The notes beneath the pieces were generated by a model. That model did no database searches and was not told the origin of the DNA. It saw only the letters and a list, made by a program, of their open reading frames with translations. A stretch of 64,000 nt of DNA from Caloramator proteoclasticus DSM 10124 (GTDB lineage Bacteria > Bacillota > Clostridia > Clostridiales > Caloramatoraceae): assembly GCF_900129265.1 (NCBI RefSeq), contig NZ_FQVG01000003.1, forward strand, positions 1 to 64,000. The letters run 5' to 3'. Position numbers and translations under genes: made by a program. Within the stretch, counting starts at the first letter, position 1. Every line of letters starts with the position of its first letter. Positions 38,512-48,225 of the stretch are shown piece by piece.

Positions 38512-39553
38512 AGTTGAGTAAAGACACTATTCTTAAGTCCTTTCTATTCATTAAATCTATTAACTCATCTCCAACCTTTACAATTGGATATGAAACATTT
38601 TGTGGTGTAACGTAAACAATTTCGCCTGCTCGTCCATCACTTAAAATCACCTGCATTCCTATGTAATAGCTTGCAATGTTATGTAAAAAGGTCAATAAAA
38701 TTTTTGTATCAAACTTAGTATATCCATCTAATTCAATTATCTTAAAGGCATCAAAGGGAGTCATCCTGCCCTTATAAACCCTCTCCTGCGTTAATGCATC
38801 ATATACATCACATATGGAAATAATCTTTGCAAATAAATTTATCTTATCACCCTTTATTTTTAGAGGATATCCTGAACCATCTTCATTTTCGTGATGCATT
38901 AGTATTCCCTTTAATACTTCAAGGCTAATGCGAGTATCCTGCTTTGCTATTTCATAACCATACTGTGCGTGCTTTTTCATTATTTCAAATTCTTTTTGAG
39001 TAAGTGGACCCTTTTTATTTAATATTTCTTCTGGTATTTTAGCCTTTCCTAAATCGTGCATAACTGCCGCCTTTGTCAATTCTGTTATTACATCTTCTCT
39101 AAGTCCAAGCCATTTTCCAAGAAGCATACTGTAAAAGGCCACATTTAGACTATGATTATATGTGTATTCATCATAGGCTTTAAATGTTGATAAAAACTTA
39201 ATCACATTATCCTTATTTTCCATTTCTAATTTTATATCATCTGCTATATTTGATATAACTCCATAGTCAAGCTTTTTACCTAAAGCTAAGTCACCTATTA
39301 TATTTTTAACTGTATCAACATTTTTTGAATATTCCTTGCTTAAATTTTCAAAGGCAATATTTGATCTATCTAAATTTTCACTTTCAGAATAAATATGTAT
39401 ATTATTTATCCCTAAATTTCTTAGTTTGTTTATTATAAACTCATTTAAAACTGTTCCCTCTGTAACAATTACTGCTCCTGTTTCAGTAATTACATCTAAT
39501 GCAACTTTATCACCAATGCAGCAGTCATTAATCTTTACAAATCTTTTTTTCAA
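38510..39553 (-). CDS. HD-GYP domain phosphodiesterase
   Basis: 347 residues. The C-terminal two-thirds is an HD-GYP domain: metal-binding HDLGKAKIP, the HHENEDGSGYP motif and NHSLNVAFYS upstream. Such proteins hydrolyse cyclic-di-GMP or related dinucleotides. The GYP motif itself is intact (SGYPL). The N-terminal ~110 residues have no recognised sensor. It begins near KKRFVKINDCCIGDKVALDV, similar to DUF3391-like leaders of other HD-GYP proteins. It is divergent from the LTA-synthase-like gene. Confidence 0.88.
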   Translation of the reverse strand: MKKRFVKINDCCIGDKVALDVITETGAVIVTEGTVLNEFIINKLRNLGINNIHIYSESENLDRSNIAFENLSKEYSKNVDTVKNIIGDLALGKKLDYGVISNIADDIKLEMENKDNVIKFLSTFKAYDEYTYNHSLNVAFYSMLLGKWLGLREDVITELTKAAVMHDLGKAKIPEEILNKKGPLTQKEFEIMKKHAQYGYEIAKQDTRISLEVLKGILMHHENEDGSGYPLKIKGDKINLFAKIISICDVYDALTQERVYKGRMTPFDAFKIIELDGYTKFDTKILLTFLHNIASYYIGMQVILSDGRAGEIVYVTPQNVSYPIVKVGDELIDLMNRKDLRIVSLLN

Positions 39554-39666
39554 GATACCAAACCCCTTTAAATTGAAAATATATGTAAGATAATTATAAC
39601 ATAAATTTTTATAATATATATATTTTTTTGTAATTTTAATTTATAATCATTTTAGGGGGGATTATA

Positions 39667-41628
39667 ATGAGTGGTATAAATTTTGTAAAAAATCTATCGT
39701 ATTATATATCTTCATTTTTATTTCTTGAAATTTTGTTTAAAATACTTACAAATATTCATTCCTTCAATTCTCTTTTTATCTATACAATAATCTTTTGCAT
39801 TACTATCTCGGTATTTTTTTGTATTATATCTAATATATTTAATGAAAAAACAAGTTATATTATTTCTAAGATAATAGTTTTTATATTTTGCCTAATATTT
39901 GCAAGCCAATTTATATATTTTAAGATATTTAAAACATTTTATACATTATATTCTGCTGCAAACGCATCCCAAGTAATTGAATTTTGGAAAGATATATTCT
40001 TTATATTAGGTAAAAATCTACATTTTGTCTTTTTATTCTTTATTCCTTTTTTTGTTTTGATTTTCTTTAAAAAGTATATTATTTCATCTAATAAACTATC
40101 AAAATTAGAGGTAATATTCTTAGTATTGTTATTCTTTTTATCACAAATAATAAACTCTTTATATATATATACCTCAAAAGAAAGAAGAGAATTATTGCTT
40201 GAACTTAAAAACAATACTAATTCATCAACAGTCACAGCTCACAAATTAGGATTACTTGCTTCAGTTAATATGGATATAAAAAAATTTATTTTTAATAATA
40301 AAGCAAAATCTAAATCAATAGAAACGCTGAGTCAAAAAATAGAAGAGGAAGAGAACATACAAAAAACAAAAAACGAAAAGAAAGAAGAGAAAAAAGTTGA
40401 ATATAATATGATGAATATTAATTTTGATGAGTTAATTTCAAAAGAAAAAAATGCAACATTAAAGCAAATGCATTCATACTTTAAGAATTTATCTCCAACA
40501 GAAAAAAACGATTATACAGGTAAATATAAGGGGTATAATCTCATATTTATTACTGCTGAAAGTCTCTCTCCTTATGCTTTAAATAAAGATTTAACTCCAA
40601 CTTTATATAAACTCGTAAATGAAGGATATAGGTTCACTAACTTCTACAATCCTATTTGGGGTGTCAGTACAACTGATGGTGAATACGTTGCCTGTACAGG
40701 ACTTATTCCTAAAGCTGGCATTTGGAGTTTTAAAGAATCCTCTAAAAACTATTTACCATTTGTAATGGGAAATCAATTTAAAAAACTTGGTTTTAAAACA
40801 TTAGCATACCACAACCATACATATACATACTATAAAAGAAATCTATCCCATCCTAATATGGGATACATATATAAAGGAGTTGGCAATGGGCTTGATGTTA
40901 AAAAATCTTGGCCTGAGTCCGACCTCGAAATGATGGAAAAAACTATTCCAGAATATATAAATAGTGAGCCATTTCACGTATACTATATGACCGTTAGTGG
41001 GCATTTACGCTATTCCTTTTCTGGAAATGCAATGTCTATAAAAAACAAAAAGTTTGTAGAAAATTTAAATCTCTCTGATGAAGCAAAGGCATATATAGCC
41101 GCTCAAATAGAATTAGATAGAGCCTTAGAATATCTTTTAAACAAACTTGAAGAAAAAGATTTATTAAAAAGAACTTTAATTGTAATAAGCCCAGACCACT
41201 ATCCATATGGTTTAAGTGAAGTAACAATAGACGAACTTGCTGGTCATAAGGTTGAGAAAAATTTTGAACTTTATAAAAGTACCCTTATAATATATACCAA
41301 AAATATTGAGCCTAAAGTTATAGACAAGCCCTGCTCAAGTCTTGATATTATACCAACCATATCTAACCTTTTAGGTTTAGAGTATGATTCAAGGCTTTTA
41401 ATGGGAACTGATATATTTTCAAACTCTGAACCTCTTGTTATATTCCAAAATAAAAGTTTTATAACTGATAAAGGTAGGTATGATTCAATACAAAATAAAT
41501 TTATACCTAATGAGGGTGTAAATGTAGATGATAATTATATAAAAAGAATTAAAAATATGGTTGATATTAAATTTTTCTTATCAGAAAAAATACTCGAACT
41601 TGATTATTATAGAAAATTATTTAATTAA
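39667..41628 (+). CDS. LTA synthase-family sulfatase-fold membrane protein
   Basis: 653 residues. Five membrane helices (about 1-170) precede an extracellular alkaline phosphatase/sulfatase-like domain. Motifs of the LtaS family are visible: FITAESL (metal-binding Glu), GVSTTDGEYVA with the likely nucleophilic Thr, YYMTVSGHLRYSF, and SPDHYPYG. LtaS-type enzymes transfer glycerol phosphate from phosphatidylglycerol to make lipoteichoic acid or similar polymers. A charged, lysine- and glutamate-rich linker (about 225-250) separates the two parts. An AGGGGGG ribosome site precedes the ATG. It is convergent with the HPr gene. Confidence 0.88.
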   Translation: MSGINFVKNLSYYISSFLFLEILFKILTNIHSFNSLFIYTIIFCITISVFFCIISNIFNEKTSYIISKIIVFIFCLIFASQFIYFKIFKTFYTLYSAANASQVIEFWKDIFFILGKNLHFVFLFFIPFFVLIFFKKYIISSNKLSKLEVIFLVLLFFLSQIINSLYIYTSKERRELLLELKNNTNSSTVTAHKLGLLASVNMDIKKFIFNNKAKSKSIETLSQKIEEEENIQKTKNEKKEEKKVEYNMMNINFDELISKEKNATLKQMHSYFKNLSPTEKNDYTGKYKGYNLIFITAESLSPYALNKDLTPTLYKLVNEGYRFTNFYNPIWGVSTTDGEYVACTGLIPKAGIWSFKESSKNYLPFVMGNQFKKLGFKTLAYHNHTYTYYKRNLSHPNMGYIYKGVGNGLDVKKSWPESDLEMMEKTIPEYINSEPFHVYYMTVSGHLRYSFSGNAMSIKNKKFVENLNLSDEAKAYIAAQIELDRALEYLLNKLEEKDLLKRTLIVISPDHYPYGLSEVTIDELAGHKVEKNFELYKSTLIIYTKNIEPKVIDKPCSSLDIIPTISNLLGLEYDSRLLMGTDIFSNSEPLVIFQNKSFITDKGRYDSIQNKFIPNEGVNVDDNYIKRIKNMVDIKFFLSEKILELDYYRKLFN

Positions 41629-41630
41629 TA

Positions 41631-41654
41631 AAGGTCGGGCTAATACCCGACCTT
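41631..41654. terminator. Bidirectional terminator split from its tail by MITE copy 4
   Basis: AAGGTCGGG / CCCGACCTT forms a 9-bp stem between convergent genes. The foldback element starts at 41655, and ACCTT is repeated on its far side, followed by TTAC, which restores the original T run. Confidence 0.75.
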
Positions 41655-41937
41655 CAGATTGTTGACAAACATGTTTGTTAGCTAAAATATGAAAAAGCCC
41701 CATGAAAGGATTTCAAAATGGCATATTTCATGAGCTTTAGCAATTATTGCTTTTCGACTTTGAAAAAGTCCGTAATTCGGCACAGGACGTGCCGAGCCGA
41801 GCGGCCATCAGGACGATGGCATCGCGAGGGTAGGACTTTTTCAAACAAAGAAAAGCTTAGAATTGCTTAGCGAAATGAATCGATGCCCAAGAAATCCTTC
41901 ATGGGGCTAATCAATATATAACTTTTTCAACAGCCTG
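41655..41937 (-). mobile_element. MITE-like foldback element, copy 4
   Basis: 283 bp, ends CAGATTGTTG ... CAACAGCCTG, flanked by a 5-bp direct repeat ACCTT. Most of the element folds back on itself. GCCCCATGAAAGGATTTC pairs with GAAATCCTTCATGGGGC with one bulge, and GACTTTGAAAAAGTCC pairs with GGACTTTTTCAAAC. At the tip are two GC-rich hairpins, CGGCAC-AGGAC-GTGCCG and GCCATC-AGGAC-GATGGC, with identical 5-nt loops. It has no ORF, so it is non-autonomous. It fills the gap 41629-41942. Confidence 0.85.
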
Positions 41938-41942
41938 ACCTT

Positions 41943-42203
41943 TTACTCATTCATATTCTCAACTAAATTTTTCATTGTCTCAACTGCTTCCCTTTCATCC
42001 TCGCCATCTGCCTTAATTACTATTTCATCTCCCTGCTTTACCGCGAGGCTAAGAAGCCCTAAAAGACTCTTTATATTAACTTCCTTATCTCCTTTTTTGA
42101 AGAATATATTGCTCTTAAACTTTTTAGATTCTGTTACAACTATTGTTGCTGGTCTTGCGTGAAGACCTGTTTTGTTTTGTACTATTGCCTTTGCCTCAAC
42201 CAT
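41943..42203 (-). CDS. ptsH: HPr phosphocarrier protein
   Basis: 86 residues. His15 in TGLHARPA takes phosphate from enzyme I and passes it to EIIA proteins. Ser46 (NIKSLLGLL), the HPr-kinase target in Firmicutes, is also present, so this is a true HPr rather than the His-only or Crh type. It is the last gene of the amino-sugar operon, 14 bp after nagB. Whether it is the only HPr of the cell or a dedicated copy cannot be told from this window; no ptsI follows. Confidence 0.94.
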   Translation of the reverse strand: MVEAKAIVQNKTGLHARPATIVVTESKKFKSNIFFKKGDKEVNIKSLLGLLSLAVKQGDEIVIKADGEDEREAVETMKNLVENMNE

Positions 42204-42217
42204 TTTGAACCCTCCAT

Positions 42218-42952
42218 TTATTTAATATTAAGTTGGCTTGCTGCCTCTCTATCTAAAATTAAAGTTACATCAGGATGAAGCTGCAGTATTGATGCAGGTA
42301 CATCTGGTGTTATAGGACCATTTACCATCTTTTCAATTATCTCTGCCTTCTCTTTACCTGATGCTAAAAGAACTATCTTTCTTGTATGCATTATTGTCTT
42401 TATTCCCATACTTATTGCCTTTGTTGGTACCTCTTCTATTGAATTAAAAAATCTTGAATTTGCCTTTATTGTATCCTCATCAAGCCTTACAAGATGTGTC
42501 TTTGCTTCAAATTTAACATCTGGTTCATTAAACCCAATATGACCATTTTTCCCTATTCCTAAAATCTGAAGGTCGATTCCTCCAGCCTTTTCTATTTTTT
42601 CTTCATATTCTATACATTCTTTTTCTATATCCTCTGCCCTTCCATCTGGAATGTTTATGTTATTTTTATCTATATCTACATACTTAAACAAGTGTTCCAT
42701 CATATAAAAATAGTAGCTCTGTGGATTTTCTCTATCAAGTCCATAATACTCATCTAAATTAAATGTAACTACATCTTTAAAGCTAAACTTTCCTTCACGA
42801 TACATTTTTACAATTTCCTTATACATACCAATAGGAGTTCCTCCTGTTGCAAACCCTATTACACTTCTTGGCTTTAATATTAGTTGGCTTGCAACAATGT
42901 CTGCTGCCTTTTTACTTAATTCATCATAGTTTTCTGTAACAATTATTCTCAT
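42218..42952 (-). CDS. nagB: Glucosamine-6-phosphate deaminase
   Basis: 244 residues from MRIIVTENYDE; the frame extends 11 codons further into nagA but GGAGGGG marks this start. It converts glucosamine-6-phosphate to fructose-6-phosphate and ammonia, the entry into glycolysis. Family motifs: GFATGGTPIGMY (substrate-phosphate loop), NLDEYYGL with the catalytic Asp, and LGIGKNGHIGFNEP. It is shorter than E. coli NagB, as usual for Firmicute enzymes lacking the allosteric tail. It lies 16 bp after nagA. Confidence 0.96.
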   Translation of the reverse strand: MRIIVTENYDELSKKAADIVASQLILKPRSVIGFATGGTPIGMYKEIVKMYREGKFSFKDVVTFNLDEYYGLDRENPQSYYFYMMEHLFKYVDIDKNNINIPDGRAEDIEKECIEYEEKIEKAGGIDLQILGIGKNGHIGFNEPDVKFEAKTHLVRLDEDTIKANSRFFNSIEEVPTKAISMGIKTIMHTRKIVLLASGKEKAEIIEKMVNGPITPDVPASILQLHPDVTLILDREAASQLNIK

Positions 42953-42968
42953 AAAAACCCCTCCTATG

Positions 42969-44105
42969 CTATGCTGTAAATACAATTTTCCCCTCTTCTA
43001 TTGTCAGCATAACATCTATATCTTCATTAAAAATTATAATATCTGCATCTTTTCCTTTTTGTATACTACCAATCCTACAATCTTCTTTAATTACCTTTGC
43101 TGGATTTAAAGATGCCATCCTAACAGCATCAACTATATTTATTCCCAATTTATTTACAACATTATACACAGCCCTGTTTAAAGTTAGAATACTTCCTGCC
43201 AGTGTACCATCCTCAAGCCTTGCAGAAGTTTTATCTACAAAAACCTTCTGACCTCCTAAATCATATATGCCTTCTTCCATACATCCTGCCCTCATTGAAT
43301 CTGTTATTAAAACCACTTTGTCAATTCCTTTTATTTTAATTAATAACCTTAAAGCTTCAGGATGAACGTGGATAAGGTCCGCAATAACTTCACAGGTTAT
43401 ATCTGTATTAAATACAGCTCCAACAGCACCCGGTTCTCTATGATTAAAGGGACTCATTGCATTAAAGGTATGCGTTGCGTGGCTTATTCCCTTTTTTATT
43501 GCATTAACTGCAACTTCATAGTTGGCACTTGTATGTCCCATAGAAATAACTATGTCTTTAATTTTTGATATACTATCTATAAATTTAAATTCCTCATCTA
43601 CTTCTGGTGCAACTGTTATTATCTTTATTACATCTATATAATCCATAATAAAATCATAGCTTGGAGGAATTATATACTTATCATCCTGTGCCCCTTTATA
43701 TTTTTTGCTTATAAAGGGGCCTTCTAAATGCACTCCTAATACCTTCGCTCCCTTTACTTTATCTTTATTACTCTTTATATTTTCAAGTGCCATATATATT
43801 CTATCCCTTGACATAGTCATAGTCGTCGGTAAAAAGGCTGTAGTTCCACATTGTGCAAGTGTTTTACTTATATTTTGAAGTGCCTCAAAGTTTGCATCCA
43901 TTGTATCACTTCCGCCTAAGCCGTGTATGTGTATGTCAATAAAACCTGGTGATACATAGTTACCTTTAGCATCTATTATTTCACAATCATTTTTATTTAT
44001 TTTTTCTTCATCCACAATATCAACAATCTTTTCATCAAAAATCAAAGCTTTACCCTTAAGTATTTCACCTTCAGTTATTATTTTCCCATTGATTATTGCC
44101 TTCAT
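42969..44105 (-). CDS. nagA: N-acetylglucosamine-6-phosphate deacetylase
   Basis: 378 residues of the amidohydrolase superfamily. It removes the acetyl group from GlcNAc-6-phosphate, made here from MurNAc-6-phosphate by MurQ or by kinase action on GlcNAc. Metal-site motifs are visible: [28 protein letters not shown] and THTFNAM. The Asp of ITDSMRAG is the catalytic residue in the family. The start ATG overlaps the murQ stop by 4 bp, so translation is coupled. Confidence 0.96.
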   Translation of the reverse strand: MKAIINGKIITEGEILKGKALIFDEKIVDIVDEEKINKNDCEIIDAKGNYVSPGFIDIHIHGLGGSDTMDANFEALQNISKTLAQCGTTAFLPTTMTMSRDRIYMALENIKSNKDKVKGAKVLGVHLEGPFISKKYKGAQDDKYIIPPSYDFIMDYIDVIKIITVAPEVDEEFKFIDSISKIKDIVISMGHTSANYEVAVNAIKKGISHATHTFNAMSPFNHREPGAVGAVFNTDITCEVIADLIHVHPEALRLLIKIKGIDKVVLITDSMRAGCMEEGIYDLGGQKVFVDKTSARLEDGTLAGSILTLNRAVYNVVNKLGINIVDAVRMASLNPAKVIKEDCRIGSIQKGKDADIIIFNEDIDVMLTIEEGKIVFTA

Positions 44106-45025
44106 TTTATCAGCCCTTCTTCATATTCTTTTAATGCCTTTACAATATATCCTCTGTTTTTTTCTAAAAGCCTCTTGGCTTCTTCCTTTGTAAGCCCGGT
44201 TTTTATCATAAGTATGCTAAGTTTTACATTATAATCTGTTTTATCTAAAATAGTTTCTATCACCAAATCATCTTCACCTGTTGCAATTTTAACTATTCTT
44301 TTTGCCCTCTCATATAGTTTTTTATTTGATGCCTGAACATCCACCATTAAATTTTGATAAACTTTACCAAGTTTTATCATTGTTCCGGTTGAAAGCATAT
44401 TTAAAATCATTTTTTGAGCTGTTCCTGCCTTCATCCTTGTTGATCCCATTATAACTTCAGGTCCAACCTCAACCGATATTGCAACATCCGCATAGTCATT
44501 CATAATACTCTTTTTATTCATATTTACTGCAATTGTTAGTGCACCTATTTCCTTTGCATATTTCATTGCACCAATAACATAGGGAGTTCTTCCCGATGCT
44601 GCAATTCCACAAACAACATCCTTTCCATTTAAATTTTTTTCAATCATATCTTTTCTGCCAAGTTCCTCATCATCTTCCGCACCCTCAACAGCTTTAAACA
44701 TTGCTGTATTTCCTCCAGCTATAACCCCCTGAACCAAGTCATAATCAACACCAAATGTTGGGGGACACTCTGAAGCATCTAATATACCAAGCCTTCCACT
44801 TGTACCAGCACCAACATATATTAATCTTCCACCCTCTAATAGCCTCTCTGCTATTAAATCAATTGCCTTTGCAATACTTTCCTTCTCCTTTTCAATTGCA
44901 AATGCCACCTTTTTATCCTCTTCATTAATCATAGTAACCATATCAAGTGTACTTACTCTATCTATATACTTTGTATTTGGATTTATTGATTCAGTTGTAA
45001 GATGTGCTAAGTTTATTTTGTCCAT
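44102..45025 (-). CDS. murQ: N-acetylmuramic acid 6-phosphate etherase
   Basis: 307 residues from MDKINLAHL, chosen because TTAGGAGTG precedes it; the frame is open six codons further. It cleaves the D-lactyl ether of MurNAc-6-phosphate to yield GlcNAc-6-phosphate and lactate. The SIS-domain motifs are typical: [23 protein letters not shown] (shown in part), [12 protein letters not shown]-like [10 protein letters not shown], and [16 protein letters not shown]. Its gene follows the MupG-type gene with a stop/ribosome-site overlap and overlaps nagA. It is the diagnostic enzyme for MurNAc catabolism in this cluster. Confidence 0.96.
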   Translation of the reverse strand: MDKINLAHLTTESINPNTKYIDRVSTLDMVTMINEEDKKVAFAIEKEKESIAKAIDLIAERLLEGGRLIYVGAGTSGRLGILDASECPPTFGVDYDLVQGVIAGGNTAMFKAVEGAEDDEELGRKDMIEKNLNGKDVVCGIAASGRTPYVIGAMKYAKEIGALTIAVNMNKKSIMNDYADVAISVEVGPEVIMGSTRMKAGTAQKMILNMLSTGTMIKLGKVYQNLMVDVQASNKKLYERAKRIVKIATGEDDLVIETILDKTDYNVKLSILMIKTGLTKEEAKRLLEKNRGYIVKALKEYEEGLIK

Positions 45026-45042
45026 TGAATTCACTCCTAACA

Positions 45043-46125
45043 TTAAAGTTCAAAACCAAATTTCTGCCAGGGTTCTATATAGTCTAATAAGAATAACTCT
45101 TCTTCCTTAATTCTTCCTACAACATTTGTCTTACCTGAATTTTTCATATCCTTTAATGCTATTTGTAACTCACCAGCATAATGTCCATATAGTGACGTAT
45201 CAATCAATATATCTCCTCTCTTAATATCTGGTGTATTAAATGGTACAAACTCGTGTCCCTTATATTTAACTCTGCTCTGTGTAGATCTAATCATATATTC
45301 TGACACATCTCCACGGTTAAAGTGTAATTCTTCTAAAACTATTTTTCTTTCTACCTCAGGTATATCCTTAACAAGCTCTACCTCAAATTTAAGAATATCC
45401 CTATCAACTTTACTTAGTTGCCTCATCTCATCTTCAGAAGCAAAGCAGTTTGCAATTATGACATCATCAATTAATCCTGTTGCAAATAGATGCTTTGCTT
45501 GAATCTTTATTGGTAAATTTCTATGCATTTCTAATGTACATAGTCCTTCATTAACAGGCCAAGGCCCAAAAGTACTGTTGTTTGAAGATACAAAAGCGGC
45601 TGTCCTTATACCTAATTCTTTAAATTGTTTACTACACTTTACAAAGTGACTATAGCTTAAACCTGTATATCTATGGGGATAAAAGTTATGACATGCAATT
45701 AGATTTTCTAAATTTGGCTTGTAGCTTAAGATATTTTCAATGTACTTAGTGCCATTACTCATATTGATTTCAATTTTCAATCCATAAGGATTAAATGTCA
45801 TAAGCGATTCTTCTAATCCACTAAATCCCATATCAAGTCTTATACCATATACATTGAGTTCTTTAAAAAAACTTAAATCCTTATAGCTGATTCCCAGCTC
45901 TCCGAAAACTCTTGGACTTACATCTGCTATTACATTCATTCCTAATCTATTGGCTTCATTTATGATTTCCTTAAAATCCTTTACTATTTTTTCTTTATCA
46001 CCATTAACAGATAAAAGACAAGTAAAAACCCTATTAAAACCGTACTTTGCTGCTAAGTTTAAATACTCTATATTTTCCTGTAAACTGGCCTTTTCAGGAT
46101 ATATTGAAATTCCTAATTGTTTCAT
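45043..46125 (-). CDS. mupG: DUF871 protein, probable 6-phospho-N-acetylmuramidase
   Basis: 360 residues. The N-terminal TIM barrel (from [13 protein letters not shown]) and C-terminal cyclophilin-like domain are the DUF871 architecture. The Staphylococcus aureus member MupG cleaves MurNAc-6P-beta-1,4-GlcNAc, the phosphodisaccharide produced by PTS import, into MurNAc-6-phosphate and GlcNAc. Its place directly before murQ, as in Bacillus and Staphylococcus mur operons, supports the same role. The ATG overlaps the anmK stop by 4 bp. Function is by family and context. Confidence 0.88.
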   Translation of the reverse strand: MKQLGISIYPEKASLQENIEYLNLAAKYGFNRVFTCLLSVNGDKEKIVKDFKEIINEANRLGMNVIADVSPRVFGELGISYKDLSFFKELNVYGIRLDMGFSGLEESLMTFNPYGLKIEINMSNGTKYIENILSYKPNLENLIACHNFYPHRYTGLSYSHFVKCSKQFKELGIRTAAFVSSNNSTFGPWPVNEGLCTLEMHRNLPIKIQAKHLFATGLIDDVIIANCFASEDEMRQLSKVDRDILKFEVELVKDIPEVERKIVLEELHFNRGDVSEYMIRSTQSRVKYKGHEFVPFNTPDIKRGDILIDTSLYGHYAGELQIALKDMKNSGKTNVVGRIKEEELFLLDYIEPWQKFGFEL

Positions 46126-47288
46126 ATATTATTCCCCCTAAAAAATTTTTTACTTGGTGTAATGTTCCCTAAAACAACTCTTTGTTTTGCTCCTGTTGCC
46201 CCTCTTACATTCGAACATATTCCATTTAATGTTTCATTTGCAAGTATAGCAAACGCAATTGCTTCTTTTGCATCTGAAGAAAATCCTAAATCCTCTAATA
46301 TAAAAACCTTGCAGTTTGGCAATAAATTTTTTATCATACTAATTAAAGTTTTATTATAACTTCCACCACCACTTATGATTACTTCGTCAATATCGTATTT
46401 ATCAAAAATAAACCTTTTATAGTTTTCATATATTGAATACGCTGTAAAGGCAGTTACCGTAGCTATAATATCAACATCTCTTTTATTTTTCCATTTAGTT
46501 AAAAGTTCATCAACAAATTGGCTACCAAACAATTCTCTCCCTGTAGTTTTAGGAGGTTTTTTTTGTATATATGGTATATCTAAAAGTTCTCTTAACATAT
46601 TTTCAATTATTCTTCCCTGTGAAGCTAAATATCCATCTTTATCATATTTTACTCCCTTGAGTCTCTGTACAACTTCATCAATAATCATATTACCTGGCCC
46701 AGTATCAAAGGCAAGAATATCATCAACTGTACAATTTTTAGGTATTACAGTAACATTGCCTATTCCACCTATATTCTGTAGTGCTCTATTTCTATCCCCT
46801 TTAAATAATATGTAGTCTACATAAGGTACAAGTGGTGCACCTTGTCCTCCTGCTGCCATATCCATAACTCTAAAATTAGAAACAACTGTTGTTCCTGTCT
46901 CATAGGATATAACTGCTGGTTCTCCAATCTGAAGTGTTGATTTTATACTTTCTGCTTTGTCTGTTGGTATATGATATACAGTTTGCCCGTGTGAACCTAT
47001 AAAATCTAATTTATGAATAGGGAAATTTGCTCTTTTGCATACCTCTTTTACTGCATCTGCAAATATATATCCTAATTTAAAATTTAAACTGCATATTAAT
47101 TCAACATTAGACTCCTCTATTCTACAGCAACTTTTTATCTCTTTTTTTATAGAATCTGGCATATCTAAATTAACAAACTCTATTAGTTCAACTTCTGTAT
47201 TCTCACCACTTCCCTTTATTTTAACAAGTGCTGCATCAATTCCATCTAATGATGTCCCTGACATAAGTCCTACAGCATATTTAAACAT
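46122..47288 (-). CDS. anmK: Anhydro-N-acetylmuramic acid kinase
   Basis: 388 residues from the ATG at 47288; a GTG three codons earlier also opens the frame. It opens 1,6-anhydroMurNAc and phosphorylates it to MurNAc-6-phosphate. Motifs: VGLMSGTSLDGIDAALV, DFIGSHGQTVYH, GGIGNVT, and FDTGPGNMIID. Its substrate arises only from lytic transglycosylase action, so its presence in this operon points to anhydro-muropeptide sugars as input, consistent with the SpoIID domain encoded at 53529-57551. Start overlaps the kinase gene by 8 bp. Confidence 0.94.
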   Translation of the reverse strand: MFKYAVGLMSGTSLDGIDAALVKIKGSGENTEVELIEFVNLDMPDSIKKEIKSCCRIEESNVELICSLNFKLGYIFADAVKEVCKRANFPIHKLDFIGSHGQTVYHIPTDKAESIKSTLQIGEPAVISYETGTTVVSNFRVMDMAAGGQGAPLVPYVDYILFKGDRNRALQNIGGIGNVTVIPKNCTVDDILAFDTGPGNMIIDEVVQRLKGVKYDKDGYLASQGRIIENMLRELLDIPYIQKKPPKTTGRELFGSQFVDELLTKWKNKRDVDIIATVTAFTAYSIYENYKRFIFDKYDIDEVIISGGGSYNKTLISMIKNLLPNCKVFILEDLGFSSDAKEAIAFAILANETLNGICSNVRGATGAKQRVVLGNITPSKKFFRGNNI

Positions 47289-48210
47289 TACTATCACCAG
47301 CCAATTTACTATATTCCAAAAGAGCTAAATAAAATGCACCCTTTGATGATGGAACATCTTCATCTATTAAATCTACTTTCTTTAATTTTCTACTTAAAAT
47401 CTTTTCAAAATTTTCTCTAACTATATCAACTTTTGTTAAGACACTACCTTTAATTCCAATCTTTACGTTATTAAACATATTTAGTTTATTTGCAACCATA
47501 TATGTTATTTCTGATAAATCATTAGCAGCATCAATTAATATCTGTTTAGCGTATAGGTCATAACAACTGCTTTCTACTATAACTGGAACTAATGCAGCAA
47601 TACTTGCCTTATCAGACTGATAAACAAAGTCTTTGATCTCTTCTACCCTTTTAATGTTTAATTTTTTCATTATATTTAATGTTAAAGGGCTCTCTTTACA
47701 TCCCATATCATATTCGTTGACTGCTTTTTTTAAAGCCTTTAGTGCTATGTGATATCCACTTCCTTCATCACCTAAAATATGTCCCCATCCTCCGGCCCTT
47801 ACAATTTCATTTTCTCTTTTGCCTATACTTATAGAACCTGTACCTGAAATAGTAATTATTCCATCTTCCCCTTTTAATAAAGACGCGTGTGCTATAACTG
47901 CATCATTTACTACTTTTGTCCTTACTTTAAAATAATCTTCTATTTTTTGTTTAATAATAATGCTATAATTTCCCACTTCAACTCCTGCTAAACCTGCACA
48001 TATAAATATGCATCTAATCTCTCTATTTTTTTCATATACACCCTTTATACAGCCACCAATTGCTTCTATTATATTCTCTAATGCCTTTGTTTCATCAACC
48101 AACACATTTCCAAAACCTGTGACATTTTTAAAAATAACATCTCCATTCATACTAAAGGCTACTGCTTCAGTTTTAGTTCCTCCTCCATCTACACCTATGA
48201 TATAATGCAA
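47281..48210 (-). CDS. BadF/BadG-family amino-sugar kinase (MurK/NagK-like)
   Basis: 309 residues. ASKHA-fold ATPase motifs: IGVDGGGTKTEAVAF (phosphate 1), ISGTGSISIG, and GGWGHILGDEGSGYHI, as in N-acetylglucosamine and MurNAc kinases. The Clostridium acetobutylicum homologue MurK phosphorylates both MurNAc and GlcNAc. Here it would phosphorylate the GlcNAc freed by the MupG-type enzyme. The start is TTG, with a GGCTGGTGATAGT ribosome region that is repeated almost exactly in front of anmK. Confidence 0.87.
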   Translation of the reverse strand: MHYIIGVDGGGTKTEAVAFSMNGDVIFKNVTGFGNVLVDETKALENIIEAIGGCIKGVYEKNREIRCIFICAGLAGVEVGNYSIIIKQKIEDYFKVRTKVVNDAVIAHASLLKGEDGIITISGTGSISIGKRENEIVRAGGWGHILGDEGSGYHIALKALKKAVNEYDMGCKESPLTLNIMKKLNIKRVEEIKDFVYQSDKASIAALVPVIVESSCYDLYAKQILIDAANDLSEITYMVANKLNMFNNVKIGIKGSVLTKVDIVRENFEKILSRKLKKVDLIDEDVPSSKGAFYLALLEYSKLAGDSNV

Positions 48211-48225
48211 ACTATCACCAGCCTC

